A stretch of 64,000 nucleotides of DNA from assembly GCF_024519455.1 (NCBI RefSeq), contig NZ_JALJRY010000034.1:1-64000 (forward strand), written 5' to 3'. Source of the DNA: Streptomyces sp. STR69. GTDB taxonomy: Bacteria; Actinomycetota; Actinomycetes; Streptomycetales; Streptomycetaceae. Shown in pieces: positions 33,923 to 42,357 of the stretch (position 1 is its first letter; every line of letters starts with the position of its first letter). The notes beneath the pieces were generated by a model, which saw nothing but the letters and a program-made list of their open reading frames with translations, was not told where the DNA came from and did not search any database. The position numbers and the translations under genes are program-made.

Positions 33923-35143
33923 CTACCGCTCCTCGGCCGACCGGTGGCCGTCCCGCGACGGATCGACACGGTCTCCGCCGGTCGGCGGCGGTACCCGGTT
34001 CCCGTCGGCCGGCGGTGTTGCGGGGCGCAGTGCCTTCGTCGCGTCCCGCAAGCGGCCGAAGGTCCGCTGGAACGGGGACCCCGCCGACGGGGGCGGCTCG
34101 CCGGGTACGACAGTGCCGGAGGACTCGCGCAGCGCGGCCAGTGCCTCGTTGGCGCGGTCGGCGGACTCCCGGTACAGGTCGCGGGACTTGGTCATCGCTT
34201 CGAGCGCCTCGGCGTACATGGCCACGAGCCTGCGCTCCCGGGCGAGTTCCTCCTCCGGCGTCATCAGGCTCCACCGCTCGCGCAGGGCGGTGACGGCTTC
34301 CGCGCCGCCCTCGGGCAGGGGGCGCGCGGAGGCGGCGTAGCGGCAGAGCACGTCCACGAGTTCGGTGGGCTCGGAGCCGTCGAGGAAGACGCTGCGCACG
34401 GAGAAGTCACGAACGTCGTAGCCGGGCGCGGCCGGGTTGGTGGGCAGCACCACGGCACCGCCGCGCGGCACCTGGAAGTCGAACTCGCGCAGCAACGCCC
34501 AGTTGACGGAGCGTAGTTGGTCGGGTGTGGCCCGGTGCTCCACCACGCAGTGCCGCAGACTCGCCGGCAGCAGCGGGGCCAGGGGGAGCCGGCCGTGCGC
34601 GTCCGGGGTCATCGCCTCGTGCACGACGACGTGCACGCTCCAGCCGTCCTGCGCGCAACTCCGGAACAGCCGCCGCAGGTCCTTCTCGTCGGACGGCAGC
34701 GGATTGACCTCCCCGAAGCGCAGCCCCGGGACCGGCGCGTGGTCCCAGCCGGTGTCCGCGTCCTCGGGCCAGAACACGGTCGCGGGGGAGGGCCACCGGG
34801 GATCCCAGACCCGCTCGGCCTCCGCGACCAGGATCCATTCCCGCTCGTCGGCCGAGGCGGGGGCGGCGGCGGGCGAGCCCGGCGCCGGAAGCGCCGGAAA
34901 TGTCAGCCGCGCCCGCACGGTCACGGTCCCCTCGACCCGCCAACGGGCCTCGAAGACCAGCTCCCCGGGATCATGGCCCTGGTCCTCGTCCGGTTCCATG
35001 TGGTCGTCGATGACCTCGCGGTCCTTGAGTCGCTGCAGCTGTCGCCGTACGACATCCGCCGTGTCCTGGGACCCGACGTGACGGCCACGAGCCAGCCACA
35101 CCGTGTGGGGGATCGTGGGCGGAGCTGTGGAGGAGTTCGACAT
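33923..35143 (-). CDS. Uncharacterised protein with C-terminal coiled coil
   Basis: I do not recognise this 406-residue protein with certainty. It has no signal peptide or membrane helix. The first 220 residues are a mixed alpha/beta region with motifs such as SDEKDLRRLFRSCAQDGWS and LLPASLRHCVVEHRATPDQLRSVNWALLREFDFQVPRGGAVVLP. The latter weakly recalls the VMAP-C type domain of vWA-MoxR-associated proteins. Residues about 285-330 form a charged helix likely to coil, and the last 60 residues are Pro/Gly-rich and disordered. No partner genes typical of VMAP systems (MoxR, vWA, peptidase) lie nearby, so the link is tentative. It is transcribed away from a small Cys-rich gene. Confidence 0.6.
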   Translation of the reverse strand: MSNSSTAPPTIPHTVWLARGRHVGSQDTADVVRRQLQRLKDREVIDDHMEPDEDQGHDPGELVFEARWRVEGTVTVRARLTFPALPAPGSPAAAPASADEREWILVAEAERVWDPRWPSPATVFWPEDADTGWDHAPVPGLRFGEVNPLPSDEKDLRRLFRSCAQDGWSVHVVVHEAMTPDAHGRLPLAPLLPASLRHCVVEHRATPDQLRSVNWALLREFDFQVPRGGAVVLPTNPAAPGYDVRDFSVRSVFLDGSEPTELVDVLCRYAASARPLPEGGAEAVTALRERWSLMTPEEELARERRLVAMYAEALEAMTKSRDLYRESADRANEALAALRESSGTVVPGEPPPSAGSPFQRTFGRLRDATKALRPATPPADGNRVPPPTGGDRVDPSRDGHRSAEER

Positions 35144-35352
35144 GGGCCAATCTGCGGGCGGGGGCGGGGCTGACCCACCAGTATGGGCGTTGGAGATCTT
35201 GGTGGGTCAAGCGGGGGTCGGAGAGTCTCGTATGCCCGGAATTCCTGCGATCCCGCGTGAGCATACGCGCGGGGTGTGATCGGTCCACTCCGGGCGGCGG
35301 GGTTTCACGCGTGCCTTTGACATGGCCCGGTCCCCAGAATGGTGGCGCGGAC

Positions 35353-35386
35353 GGGACCCGCCCACCATCCGCTCGGGGTGGGTCCC
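35353..35386 (-). terminator. hairpin between two uncharacterised genes
   Basis: GGGACCCGCCC (35353-35363) pairs with GGGTGGGTCCC (35376-35386) with one G-U pair and a 12-nt loop, 25 nt beyond the stop codon of the minus-strand gene ending at 35412. The rest of the 268-bp gap 35144-35411 shows nothing else. Confidence 0.55.
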
Positions 35387-35411
35387 TTCCGTGTGTCCCG
35401 CACCGCACACG

Positions 35412-35954
35412 TCACCGCCGCCGGCGGTCCGGCCGGGACGGCACACCCGCTTCGGCCGGTGGCGCGCTGAATCCGGCCGGTACCGAACGCGCGCTCGCCG
35501 GGGACGGTGCTTCCAGGGGTACGACCGCCTCCTGGCGCGGCGGCCGGGTGCGCGGCACCGGCTTGCCCACGACACGGGTGTGTGTCATCAGCGCGGCACA
35601 GGCCGCGCAGACCTCGGCCAGGGTCCACACCTGGCCGACCGCCGGATCGTGCCGCAGTACGAGCAGCACCGAGCCCGAGCAGTCGACCCGGGTCCCCTCG
35701 TGCGCCGCACACCGCTGCCGACGGCAGCCGCAGGCCGCGTCGGGGCGTACGGTCGCCGCTCTGACGTGGGCCGCCGCATGGGCCTCGGCGAAGCGGCGCA
35801 GGGCCGGGATGTCACGCGACCGGACGGGCATGCCGCACCCGGAGGAGCAGCTGACCGAGGCGGTACGGTCGCGGTGACCTGTGATGCGAATAGTCCAGGT
35901 ACGCCCTGGTCGACGGGCTGACGGGGCGTCAGGGTACGCGAGAGCCAAGACCAC
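35412..35954 (-). CDS. Uncharacterised cysteine-rich protein
   Basis: This 180-residue basic protein starts at GTG 35954. The first 125 residues contain many Cys and His in pairs (CSSGCG, CGCRRQRC, CAAC) with conserved-looking stretches SRDIPALRRFAEAHAAAHVRAATVRPDAACGC and VWTLAEVCAACAALMTHTRVV, suggesting one or two zinc sites. The last 50 residues are Pro/Arg-rich and disordered. I know of no function. The gene is divergent from the SpoIIE/HATPase phosphatase gene, with 173 nt between the start codons. Confidence 0.65.
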   Translation of the reverse strand: MVLALAYPDAPSARRPGRTWTIRITGHRDRTASVSCSSGCGMPVRSRDIPALRRFAEAHAAAHVRAATVRPDAACGCRRQRCAAHEGTRVDCSGSVLLVLRHDPAVGQVWTLAEVCAACAALMTHTRVVGKPVPRTRPPRQEAVVPLEAPSPASARSVPAGFSAPPAEAGVPSRPDRRRR

Positions 35955-36127
35955 AGTTCCTTTGGGTGGAGGTGTTCACGCGGAAGAGGCGCTGAGTTAA
36001 GAACTACCCGTCGTGGGGCACTTCACAGCATTCACGGACCCCAAGTATTCGTTCGATCCCGTCGGCCCCGTTCGCCCCGGCCCGGCGCCCGGTTGTTGGC
36101 GTCCGGGTGCGGGAGCACACTGAACCC

Positions 36128-38206
36128 ATGGATCCCGCCCGCGGGGACGACGACGAGCGCGCGCTGATCGAGCGCGCGTTCCTGCAGGCGTCGTTCTCGA
36201 TGTCGGTGTTCGACGCGGCGCAGCGCTATCTGCGGCTCAACGCCGTGGCCTGCGAGGTCATGGGGCTCGGCGAGGAGGCCCTGCGCGGCCACGCCTTCCC
36301 GTACGGCCTGCCGGCGGACGTCGACCAGCTGGGCACCCTCCAGGCACTGCGCGACGTGGCGGCCACCGGCAAACCCGCGCACTACGAGAGCTACACCCGC
36401 GCTCCCTCCGGAATCCGCGAGCACGCCTGGAACCTGGAGCTGTGGCCGGTCCGGGACGACCGGGGCGAGGTCTGCGCCGTAGGCATGGCCGGATTCGACA
36501 GCAGCGAGCAGCACTGGGCGCGGCAACGGCTCGCGGTGCTCGACGAGGCCGCCGTCTCCGTCGGTACGACCCTCGACCTCGACCGCACCGCACGGGAACT
36601 CGCCGACCTGGTCGTCCCGCGGTTCGCCGACTTCGCGAGCGTGGACCTGCTGGAGGCGGTGATGCACGGCGAGGAGCCCGAGGACGGCGGCCCGGACGCG
36701 GACGTCGTGCTGCGCCGGGCCGCGCATCTGTCCACCGAGGAGGGAACGCCCGAGGCCGTGATCGGCCTGGGCGCCAGCGACGCCTACCCGCCGTACTCGC
36801 CGCCCGCCCGCGCCCTGCACACCGGCCGTCCGGTGCTCAGCGGGAGCGGCGACCCGGACTTCGACCGGTGGATCGCGGGCGTCCCGGCGCGGGCCGCGAA
36901 GATGCGGGGATTCGTCGTCACCTCACTGCTGGCGGTGCCGCTGATCGCGCGCGGCACCACGCTGGGCGTCGCCGTTCTGCTGCGCACCCGGCCCGACGCC
37001 TTCACCCAGGACGACTTCGCCCTTGCGCGGGAGATCGCCGGCCGGGCCGCCCTCTGCGTCGACAACGCCCGCCGCTACACCCGGGAGCGCTCCACCGCGC
37101 TCACCCTCCAGGAGAGCCTGCTGCCGCGAGGCACGTCCCCGCAGTCGGCGGTCGACGTCGCCTGCCGCTATCTGCCCACCGACTCGCGGGCCGGTGTCGG
37201 CGGGGACTGGTTCGACATCATCCCGCTCTCCGGCGCGAGGGTGGGCCTGGTCGTCGGCGACGTGGTCGGCCACGGCATCCAGGCCTCCGCGACCATGGGG
37301 CGGCTGCGCACCGCGGTCCAGACGCTCGCCGACGTCGACCTTCCGCCCGACGAGCTCCTGGCCCACCTCGACGACCTGGTCCTGCGGCTCGGCGGCGACG
37401 ACGAGAGCGGCGGGCGCGCCGGCGTCGGCGGCACCGGGGCGACCTGTCTGTACGCCGTCTACGACCCGGTGTCGCGGATGCTGAGCGCCGCAAGCGCCGG
37501 GCATCCACCGCCCGTCCTCGTCCTGCCGGACGGCACCACGACGGTGGTCGACATCGGCGTCGGCCCGGTACTGGGCGTGGGCAGTCTGCCCTTCGAGACC
37601 ACCGAACTCGAACTGCCGGAAGGCACCCTCGTCGCCCTCTACACGGACGGGCTGGTGGAGGCCGTCGACCGGGACCCGGACCTCGGCATCTCCCGGCTGC
37701 GCCAAGCCCTGGCCGGATCGCGGTCCACCCTGGAGGACCGCTGCGACCAGGTGCTCTCCACGCTGCTGCCGAAGCACCCGGGCGACGACGTGGCCCTGGT
37801 GCTCGCGCGCACGAAGGCCCTCGACGCCGACCACGTCCAAGTCTGGGACCTGGCCGCCGACTTCGAGGGCGTCTCCGAGGCCCGACGGCTCGCCACCGCC
37901 CAACTCGACGCCTGGGGGCTGACGGAGGAGGCCTTCGTCACCGAACTGGTCGTCAGCGAACTCGTCACCAACGCGATCCGCTACGGCGCCGAGCCGATCC
38001 AACTCCGCCTGATCCACGACCGTACGCTCATCTGCGAGGTCTCCGACGGCAACTCCACCTCGCCCCATCTGCGCCGGGCACGGATCTACGACGAGGGCGG
38101 CCGGGGCCTGCTCCTTGTCGCCCAGCTCACCGCCGACTGGGGCACCCGGCACACCGCGACCGGGAAGACCATCTGGGCCGAACAGGCGCTGACACCGACG
38201 ACTTGA
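36128..38206 (+). CDS. PAS-GAF-SpoIIE phosphatase fused to an HATPase (anti-sigma kinase-like) domain
   Basis: This 692-residue protein has, in order, a PAS domain (about 15-130), a GAF domain (about 145-315), a SpoIIE/PP2C phosphatase (about 335-560, with VGGDWFDII, VVGDVVGHG, LYTDGLVEAVD and PGDDVALVL) and a C-terminal HATPase_c domain (about 575-685) with ELVTNAIRYG and GGRGLLLVAQL. The fusion joins the opposing activities of a partner-switching module, phosphatase and anti-sigma kinase. It lacks membrane helices. The start ATG 36128 is chosen because the PAS domain follows at once; GGGAG is 12 nt upstream, and GTG 36107 is possible. Confidence 0.92.
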   Translation: MDPARGDDDERALIERAFLQASFSMSVFDAAQRYLRLNAVACEVMGLGEEALRGHAFPYGLPADVDQLGTLQALRDVAATGKPAHYESYTRAPSGIREHAWNLELWPVRDDRGEVCAVGMAGFDSSEQHWARQRLAVLDEAAVSVGTTLDLDRTARELADLVVPRFADFASVDLLEAVMHGEEPEDGGPDADVVLRRAAHLSTEEGTPEAVIGLGASDAYPPYSPPARALHTGRPVLSGSGDPDFDRWIAGVPARAAKMRGFVVTSLLAVPLIARGTTLGVAVLLRTRPDAFTQDDFALAREIAGRAALCVDNARRYTRERSTALTLQESLLPRGTSPQSAVDVACRYLPTDSRAGVGGDWFDIIPLSGARVGLVVGDVVGHGIQASATMGRLRTAVQTLADVDLPPDELLAHLDDLVLRLGGDDESGGRAGVGGTGATCLYAVYDPVSRMLSAASAGHPPPVLVLPDGTTTVVDIGVGPVLGVGSLPFETTELELPEGTLVALYTDGLVEAVDRDPDLGISRLRQALAGSRSTLEDRCDQVLSTLLPKHPGDDVALVLARTKALDADHVQVWDLAADFEGVSEARRLATAQLDAWGLTEEAFVTELVVSELVTNAIRYGAEPIQLRLIHDRTLICEVSDGNSTSPHLRRARIYDEGGRGLLLVAQLTADWGTRHTATGKTIWAEQALTPTT

Positions 38207-38224
38207 GCGCGCCGGGACGGGCGG

Positions 38225-39190
38225 TCAGTGGGGATAGGCGCGCGGTGGCCGTTGCCTGGGCAGTTCGTCGCGGAACTCCTCGATGCGGGAACTGACCTGC
38301 CGGATCAACGCGGTTGGCGCCAGCCGGTCGAGGTAGAGGTTGCGGCGCGCCAGCCCCGGAGCGTCCACACAGAAGTACAGCGACATCAGCGGATTGATGA
38401 ACAGCTCGCTGCCACGCGTGCGTTCGGTGAAGCGGACGTCGCCGAAATCCCCGCGTACGGCGGCGGCGACGGAACCGTTGACGATGCTCGGGTGGTCCGG
38501 CGTGCACTCCTGGGCGTGGGCCACGGCGTCGAGGTACAGCTGCCCCTCGCGGCTCTCGCGCGGGAGGGAGAACGCGCCGAGGTAGGCACCCTCGCGCTCC
38601 AGGGCGGCCAGATTCTCCAGCACCAGCGCGTGGTTGACCCCGTGATACGCGTCGATGCCGAAGCCCAGGCACGCGACCAGACGGACCGGCACGTCGTCGA
38701 GTCCGTCGACCGCGGCGAGACTGACCATGTCCTCCTCCGGTGTGCCGAGCCCGTGTTCGTCGCCGCGCATCAGGATGTCGGTCCCGCCGTCCACCAGCAC
38801 GACGGCGTCGACACCGCCCAGGTGGTCGATCAGCGCGCGGTACGCCGCCCGCAGCGGCTGCACGCCGGTCCGCGGGAATGCGTACACCGTGGACGGCATG
38901 TCGTGCAGTTGCAGCCACCGGGCGAGGGAACGCTCCGGGAAATAGTCCCCCCGGGCCTCCGTGTCGGGGCGTACCGCCGCGACGTCCGGGTCGACCCAAA
39001 CGTCCTGGTCGAGGCCGTAGAGATCGGCGAAGGACAGGTTGGCGAGGTGCACCTCCTTGCCGGCCGAGCGCAGCGCGAGGGCGAGGGGCAGGCCCGCGTA
39101 GACGTCGAAGCCGCCGCCGGCCCCGGCGACGAGTATCCGGCGCGCGTCGCGCAGACGGGAGAAGAACGGGGGTTCGAGGAGGGAGAACAC
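38225..39190 (-). CDS. DUF1152 domain-containing protein
   Basis: This 321-residue protein matches DUF1152, a family of unknown function. Landmarks are ARRILVAGAGGGFDVYAGLPLALAL (a glycine-rich, nucleotide-binding-like loop), VVLVDGGTDILMRGDE and LGFGIDAYHGVNHALVLENL. No signal peptide or membrane helices are seen. Start GTG 39190 has no ribosome-binding site and the gene may be leaderless; it faces the sigma factor gene over only 38 nt. Confidence 0.85.
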   Translation of the reverse strand: MFSLLEPPFFSRLRDARRILVAGAGGGFDVYAGLPLALALRSAGKEVHLANLSFADLYGLDQDVWVDPDVAAVRPDTEARGDYFPERSLARWLQLHDMPSTVYAFPRTGVQPLRAAYRALIDHLGGVDAVVLVDGGTDILMRGDEHGLGTPEEDMVSLAAVDGLDDVPVRLVACLGFGIDAYHGVNHALVLENLAALEREGAYLGAFSLPRESREGQLYLDAVAHAQECTPDHPSIVNGSVAAAVRGDFGDVRFTERTRGSELFINPLMSLYFCVDAPGLARRNLYLDRLAPTALIRQVSSRIEEFRDELPRQRPPRAYPH

Positions 39191-39228
39191 CGGAGGACGT
39201 TAACAACCCTGTACGTCATGATGGGCGG

Positions 39229-40167
39229 GTGGACTTCGAGCCGTACCGGGGCGAGTTGGTGGCGTACTGCTACCGCATGCTGGGCTCGTTCCACGAGGCC
39301 GAGGACCTGGTGCAGGAGACGATGCTGCGCGCGTGGAAGGCCCGCGACCGCTACGACCCGAGCCGTGCGTCGGTCCGCACCTGGCTGTACCGCATCGCCA
39401 CCAACGTCTGCCTCACCGCCCTTGAAGGACGAGCCCGCCGCCCCCTCCCGTCCGGCCTCGGCGCGCCGGGTGAGGACCCCGGGACCCCGCTCACCCCGGC
39501 CACCGACATCCCCTGGCTCCAGCCCTTCCCGGACGCGCGCTACGACATGGAGGCGCGGACCGACATGCGGCTCGCCCTGGTCGTGGCCCTGCAACGGCTC
39601 CCGGCACGGCAGCGGGCCGTGCTCGTGCTCCGCGAGGTGCTCCAGTTCAGCGCCGCCGAGGTCGCCGACCAGCTCGACACCACCGTCCCGGCCGTCAACA
39701 GCACCCTTCAGCGGGCCCGCGCCGCCCTCACGGACATCGGCGACGGCCACACGGTCGCCGAACCCGACGACCGGGAGGCGCGCGAGGTGATCGACCGCTA
39801 CCTGCGAGCCTTCGAGGCGGCCGACGTCCCCGCCCTCGTACGGCTCCTGGCCGACGCGGTCGTCCTGGAGATGCCGCCGGTCCCACTCTGGTTCCGGGGC
39901 ACCGAGCACTACGGCGCGTTCATGCGCAGGGTCTTCGAACTCAGGGGTACGGACTGGGCGTTGACGCCGATCGCGGCCAACTCGCAGCCCGCGCTCGCCG
40001 CGTACGCGAGCGACCCCGACGGAGGCCGGTGGCTGCACAGCGTCCAGGTGTTCACGGTCGTCTCCGGTCGTGTCACCCGCAACGTCGTGTTCACCGAACC
40101 GCAGGTCCTGACGTCCTTCGACCTGCCGCGGCGGATTTCTCCGGATCGACCGCTCCCGCCGCGATGA
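39229..40167 (+). CDS. Extracytoplasmic-function sigma factor of the SigX5/SnoaL type
   Basis: This 312-residue sigma-70 family protein starts at GTG 39229. Region 2 is YRMLGSFHEAEDLVQETMLRAWKARDRYD followed by VRTWLYRIATNVCLTAL; region 4 is LPARQRAVLVLREVLQFSAAEVADQLDTTVPAVNSTLQRARAAL. The C-terminal 110 residues form a SnoaL-like (NTF2 fold) domain (DVPALVRLLADAVVLEMPP and so on). This length and architecture match the TIGR02960 (SigX5) type, where the extra domain probably replaces a separate anti-sigma factor. It is followed after 57 nt by a DHFR-like gene that may be part of its operon. Confidence 0.92.
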   Translation: MDFEPYRGELVAYCYRMLGSFHEAEDLVQETMLRAWKARDRYDPSRASVRTWLYRIATNVCLTALEGRARRPLPSGLGAPGEDPGTPLTPATDIPWLQPFPDARYDMEARTDMRLALVVALQRLPARQRAVLVLREVLQFSAAEVADQLDTTVPAVNSTLQRARAALTDIGDGHTVAEPDDREAREVIDRYLRAFEAADVPALVRLLADAVVLEMPPVPLWFRGTEHYGAFMRRVFELRGTDWALTPIAANSQPALAAYASDPDGGRWLHSVQVFTVVSGRVTRNVVFTEPQVLTSFDLPRRISPDRPLPPR

Positions 40168-40224
40168 GTTCGGCCGCTGCCGCCGGTACGTACCGGTGAG
40201 CATCGACCGAAAGGACAATGGATC

Positions 40225-40782
40225 ATGAGCGTCACCGTCATTCAGTTCACCACCCTGGACGGGGTCGTCTCCGACCCCGACGGGTCCGACGGCACCCCGT
40301 ACGGCGGCTGGCTCTTCCGCTACGGCCGCGAGGAGATCGAGGGCGACAGGTTCCGGCTGGCCGACACCCTGGGCGACGGGGTACTGCTGCTCGGCCGTGG
40401 CACGTGGGAGGCGTTCGCCCGGCTGTGGCCGGGCCGTGACGACCCGTTCTCCGCCCGCATGAACGCCGCGTCGAAACTGGTCGCCTCCCGCACCCTGACC
40501 GATGTGTCGACGTGGGCGAACTCGACCGTCCTCGACGGCGATCTCGCCGACGCCGTGAAGCGCGAGGAGCGGGAGGTGATCGTCATGGGCAGCCTGAGCG
40601 TCGTCCATACGCTGATGGCGGAGGATCTGGTCGACGAGTACCGGCTCATCACCTTCCCCACGGTCCTCGGCACCGGCGAGCGGCTCTTCGCCGCGGACGG
40701 TCCGCCCGCGCACCTGGAGTGCCTGGAGATGGAGAAGCCGGGGCACACCGTGTTCGCCCGGTACGGGAGGGCCGTGCGCTGA
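40225..40782 (+). CDS. Dihydrofolate reductase family protein (RibD C-terminal type)
   Basis: This 185-residue protein matches the RibD C-terminal/DHFR-like family, with VTVIQFTTLDGVVSDPDG at the start and VIVMGSLSVVHTLMAEDLVDEYRLITFPTVLGTGERLF in the second half. The family binds NADPH, but most members of this short stand-alone type have no assigned reaction. Such genes are often paired with SigX5-type sigma factors in actinobacteria, as here (57 nt downstream). A strong hairpin follows at 40788-40820. Confidence 0.88.
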   Translation: MSVTVIQFTTLDGVVSDPDGSDGTPYGGWLFRYGREEIEGDRFRLADTLGDGVLLLGRGTWEAFARLWPGRDDPFSARMNAASKLVASRTLTDVSTWANSTVLDGDLADAVKREEREVIVMGSLSVVHTLMAEDLVDEYRLITFPTVLGTGERLFAADGPPAHLECLEMEKPGHTVFARYGRAVR

Positions 40783-40787
40783 TGTGC

Positions 40788-40820
40788 GAAGGGCCCGGCG
40801 GTACGCCCGCCGGGCCCTTC
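40788..40820. terminator. strong bidirectional hairpin terminator
   Basis: A perfect 14-bp stem GAAGGGCCCGGCGG (40788-40801) / CCGCCGGGCCCTTC (40807-40820) with a 5-nt loop sits between the convergent DHFR-like and ferredoxin-NADP reductase genes. Confidence 0.85.
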
Positions 40821-40845
40821 GGCTTCATCTGTATGGGAGTTGGGC

Positions 40846-42210
40846 TTACGCGCCGCTCGCCCGGAGCATGTCCTCGCGCTCGACGATCTTCACGCGCTCA
40901 CGGCCCTGCGGCTCGCCCAGCGCCTTCTCGGCGGCGTCCAGCTTGTACCAGCCGTCCCAGGTGGTGAAGCGGACGTTCCGCTCGGCGAGGAAGGACTCCA
41001 CGGCCTCCGGGTCGGGTGAAACAGGTGTGTGCAGACGGCCGTTGGCGTGGTCGTCGAGCAGGTTCGCGACCGTCTCGTTGGCATCGCCCTTGGTGTGGCC
41101 GATCAGACCGACCGGGCCGCGCCGGATCCAGCCCGTCACATACGTCGACCGGAGGTGCTCGCCGGTCTCCTGGACGACCCGGCCGCCCTCGTCCGGGACG
41201 GTGCCCGAGTCGATGTCCCAGGGGAGCTTGGGGAGCTTGTCGGAGAGGTAGCCGACCGCGCGGTAGACCGCGGTGACGTCCCAGTCCTTGAACTCGCCGG
41301 TGCCCTTGACGTTGCCGGTGCCGTCGAGGGCGGTGCGCTCGGTGCGCAGGCCGACGACCTTGCCGTCCTCGCCGAGGATCTCGGAGGGGGACTCGAAGAA
41401 GTGCAGGAAGAGCTTGTGCGGGCGGTCGCCGACATCGCGGATCGCCCAGTTCTCCAGCGTCTTGGCGACCATGTCGGCCTGCTTGTTGCTACGACGGGTG
41501 GTGATCGAGCCCTCGTCGTAGTCGATGTCCTCGGGGTCGACGATGACCTCGATGTTGGGGGAGTGGTCCAGCTCGCGCAGCTCCATCGGGGAGAACTTCG
41601 CCTGCGCCGGGCCGCGGCGGCCGAAGACGTGGACTTCGAGGGCCTTGTTGGCCTTGAGGCCCTCGTGGACGTTGGCCGGGATCTCGGTCGGCAGCAGCTC
41701 GTCGCCGGTCTTGGCGAGAACGCGGGCCACGTCGAGGGCCACGTTGCCGACACCGAGGACGGCGACCTTCTCGGCCTCCAGCGGCCAGGTGCGCGGGACG
41801 TCCGGGTGGCCGTCGTACCAGGAGACGAAGTCGGCGGCGCCGTAGGAGCCGTCGAGCTCGATGCCGGGTATGGACATCTCGCGGTCCGCCGTGGCGCCGG
41901 TGGAGAAGACCACCGCGTCGTAGAAGGAGCGCAGGTCGTCGAGGCTGATGTCGGTCGGGTAGTCGACGTTGCCGAAGAGACGGATCTGCGGCTTGTCCAG
42001 GACCTGGTGCAGGGCGGTGATGATGCCCTTGATGCGCGGGTGGTCGGGGGCGACGCCGTACCGGATCAGGCCGAAGGGCGCGGGCATCCGCTCGAAGAGG
42101 TCGATGGACACGCCGGGTTCGGCGGCCACCTCGGACTTGAGCAGGGCGTCGGCGGCGTAGATCCCGGCGGGGCCGGCTCCGACGATGGCTACCCGCAGGG
42201 GGCGCGGCAT
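40846..42210 (-). CDS. fprA: NADPH-ferredoxin reductase (FprA type)
   Basis: This 454-residue FAD protein belongs to the adrenodoxin-reductase-like FprA family. FAD motif VAIVGAGPAGIYAADALL and NADP motif VAVLGVGNVALDVARVLAKTGDEL are both present, together with RYGVAPDHPRIKG and the C-terminal WIRRGPVGLIGHTKGDANETVANLL. It transfers electrons from NADPH to ferredoxins, for example for P450s. The start ATG 42210 has AGGGAA upstream. An iron-box-like sequence lies at 42261-42279, suggesting iron-dependent control. It stops with TAA, uncommon in this window. Confidence 0.92.
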   Translation of the reverse strand: MPRPLRVAIVGAGPAGIYAADALLKSEVAAEPGVSIDLFERMPAPFGLIRYGVAPDHPRIKGIITALHQVLDKPQIRLFGNVDYPTDISLDDLRSFYDAVVFSTGATADREMSIPGIELDGSYGAADFVSWYDGHPDVPRTWPLEAEKVAVLGVGNVALDVARVLAKTGDELLPTEIPANVHEGLKANKALEVHVFGRRGPAQAKFSPMELRELDHSPNIEVIVDPEDIDYDEGSITTRRSNKQADMVAKTLENWAIRDVGDRPHKLFLHFFESPSEILGEDGKVVGLRTERTALDGTGNVKGTGEFKDWDVTAVYRAVGYLSDKLPKLPWDIDSGTVPDEGGRVVQETGEHLRSTYVTGWIRRGPVGLIGHTKGDANETVANLLDDHANGRLHTPVSPDPEAVESFLAERNVRFTTWDGWYKLDAAEKALGEPQGRERVKIVEREDMLRASGA

Positions 42211-42260
42211 GATCAGGTTCCCTTCGAGCGATGACAAGCGACTCGACGGGAAGCCTAAAC

Positions 42261-42279
42261 TAAGGCATGCCTAACCCAG
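42261..42279. promoter_or_regulatory. candidate DmdR/IdeR iron box
   Basis: On the minus strand the 19 bases read CTGGGTTAGGCATGCCTTA. Compared with the DtxR-family consensus TWAGGTWAGSCTWACCTWA, 15 of 19 positions agree. The site is 51-69 nt upstream of the ferredoxin-reductase start codon. A second GCCTAA lies at 42253-42258. Confidence 0.5.
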
Positions 42280-42298
42280 TACGCGGGTCCGATCTATG

Positions 42299-42323
42299 AC
42301 CCCATAAGGCCGACTTATGGGGT
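42299..42323 (-). terminator. perfect hairpin between SDR and ferredoxin-reductase genes
   Basis: ACCCCATAAG (42299-42308) and CTTATGGGGT (42314-42323) form a 10-bp perfect stem with a 5-nt loop, 34 nt beyond the stop codon of the minus-strand SDR gene. The stem is unusually AT-containing for this genome. Confidence 0.65.
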
Positions 42324-42357
42324 GTCCGAGCGTGCCGCACGACGTGGGCCGGGATCC

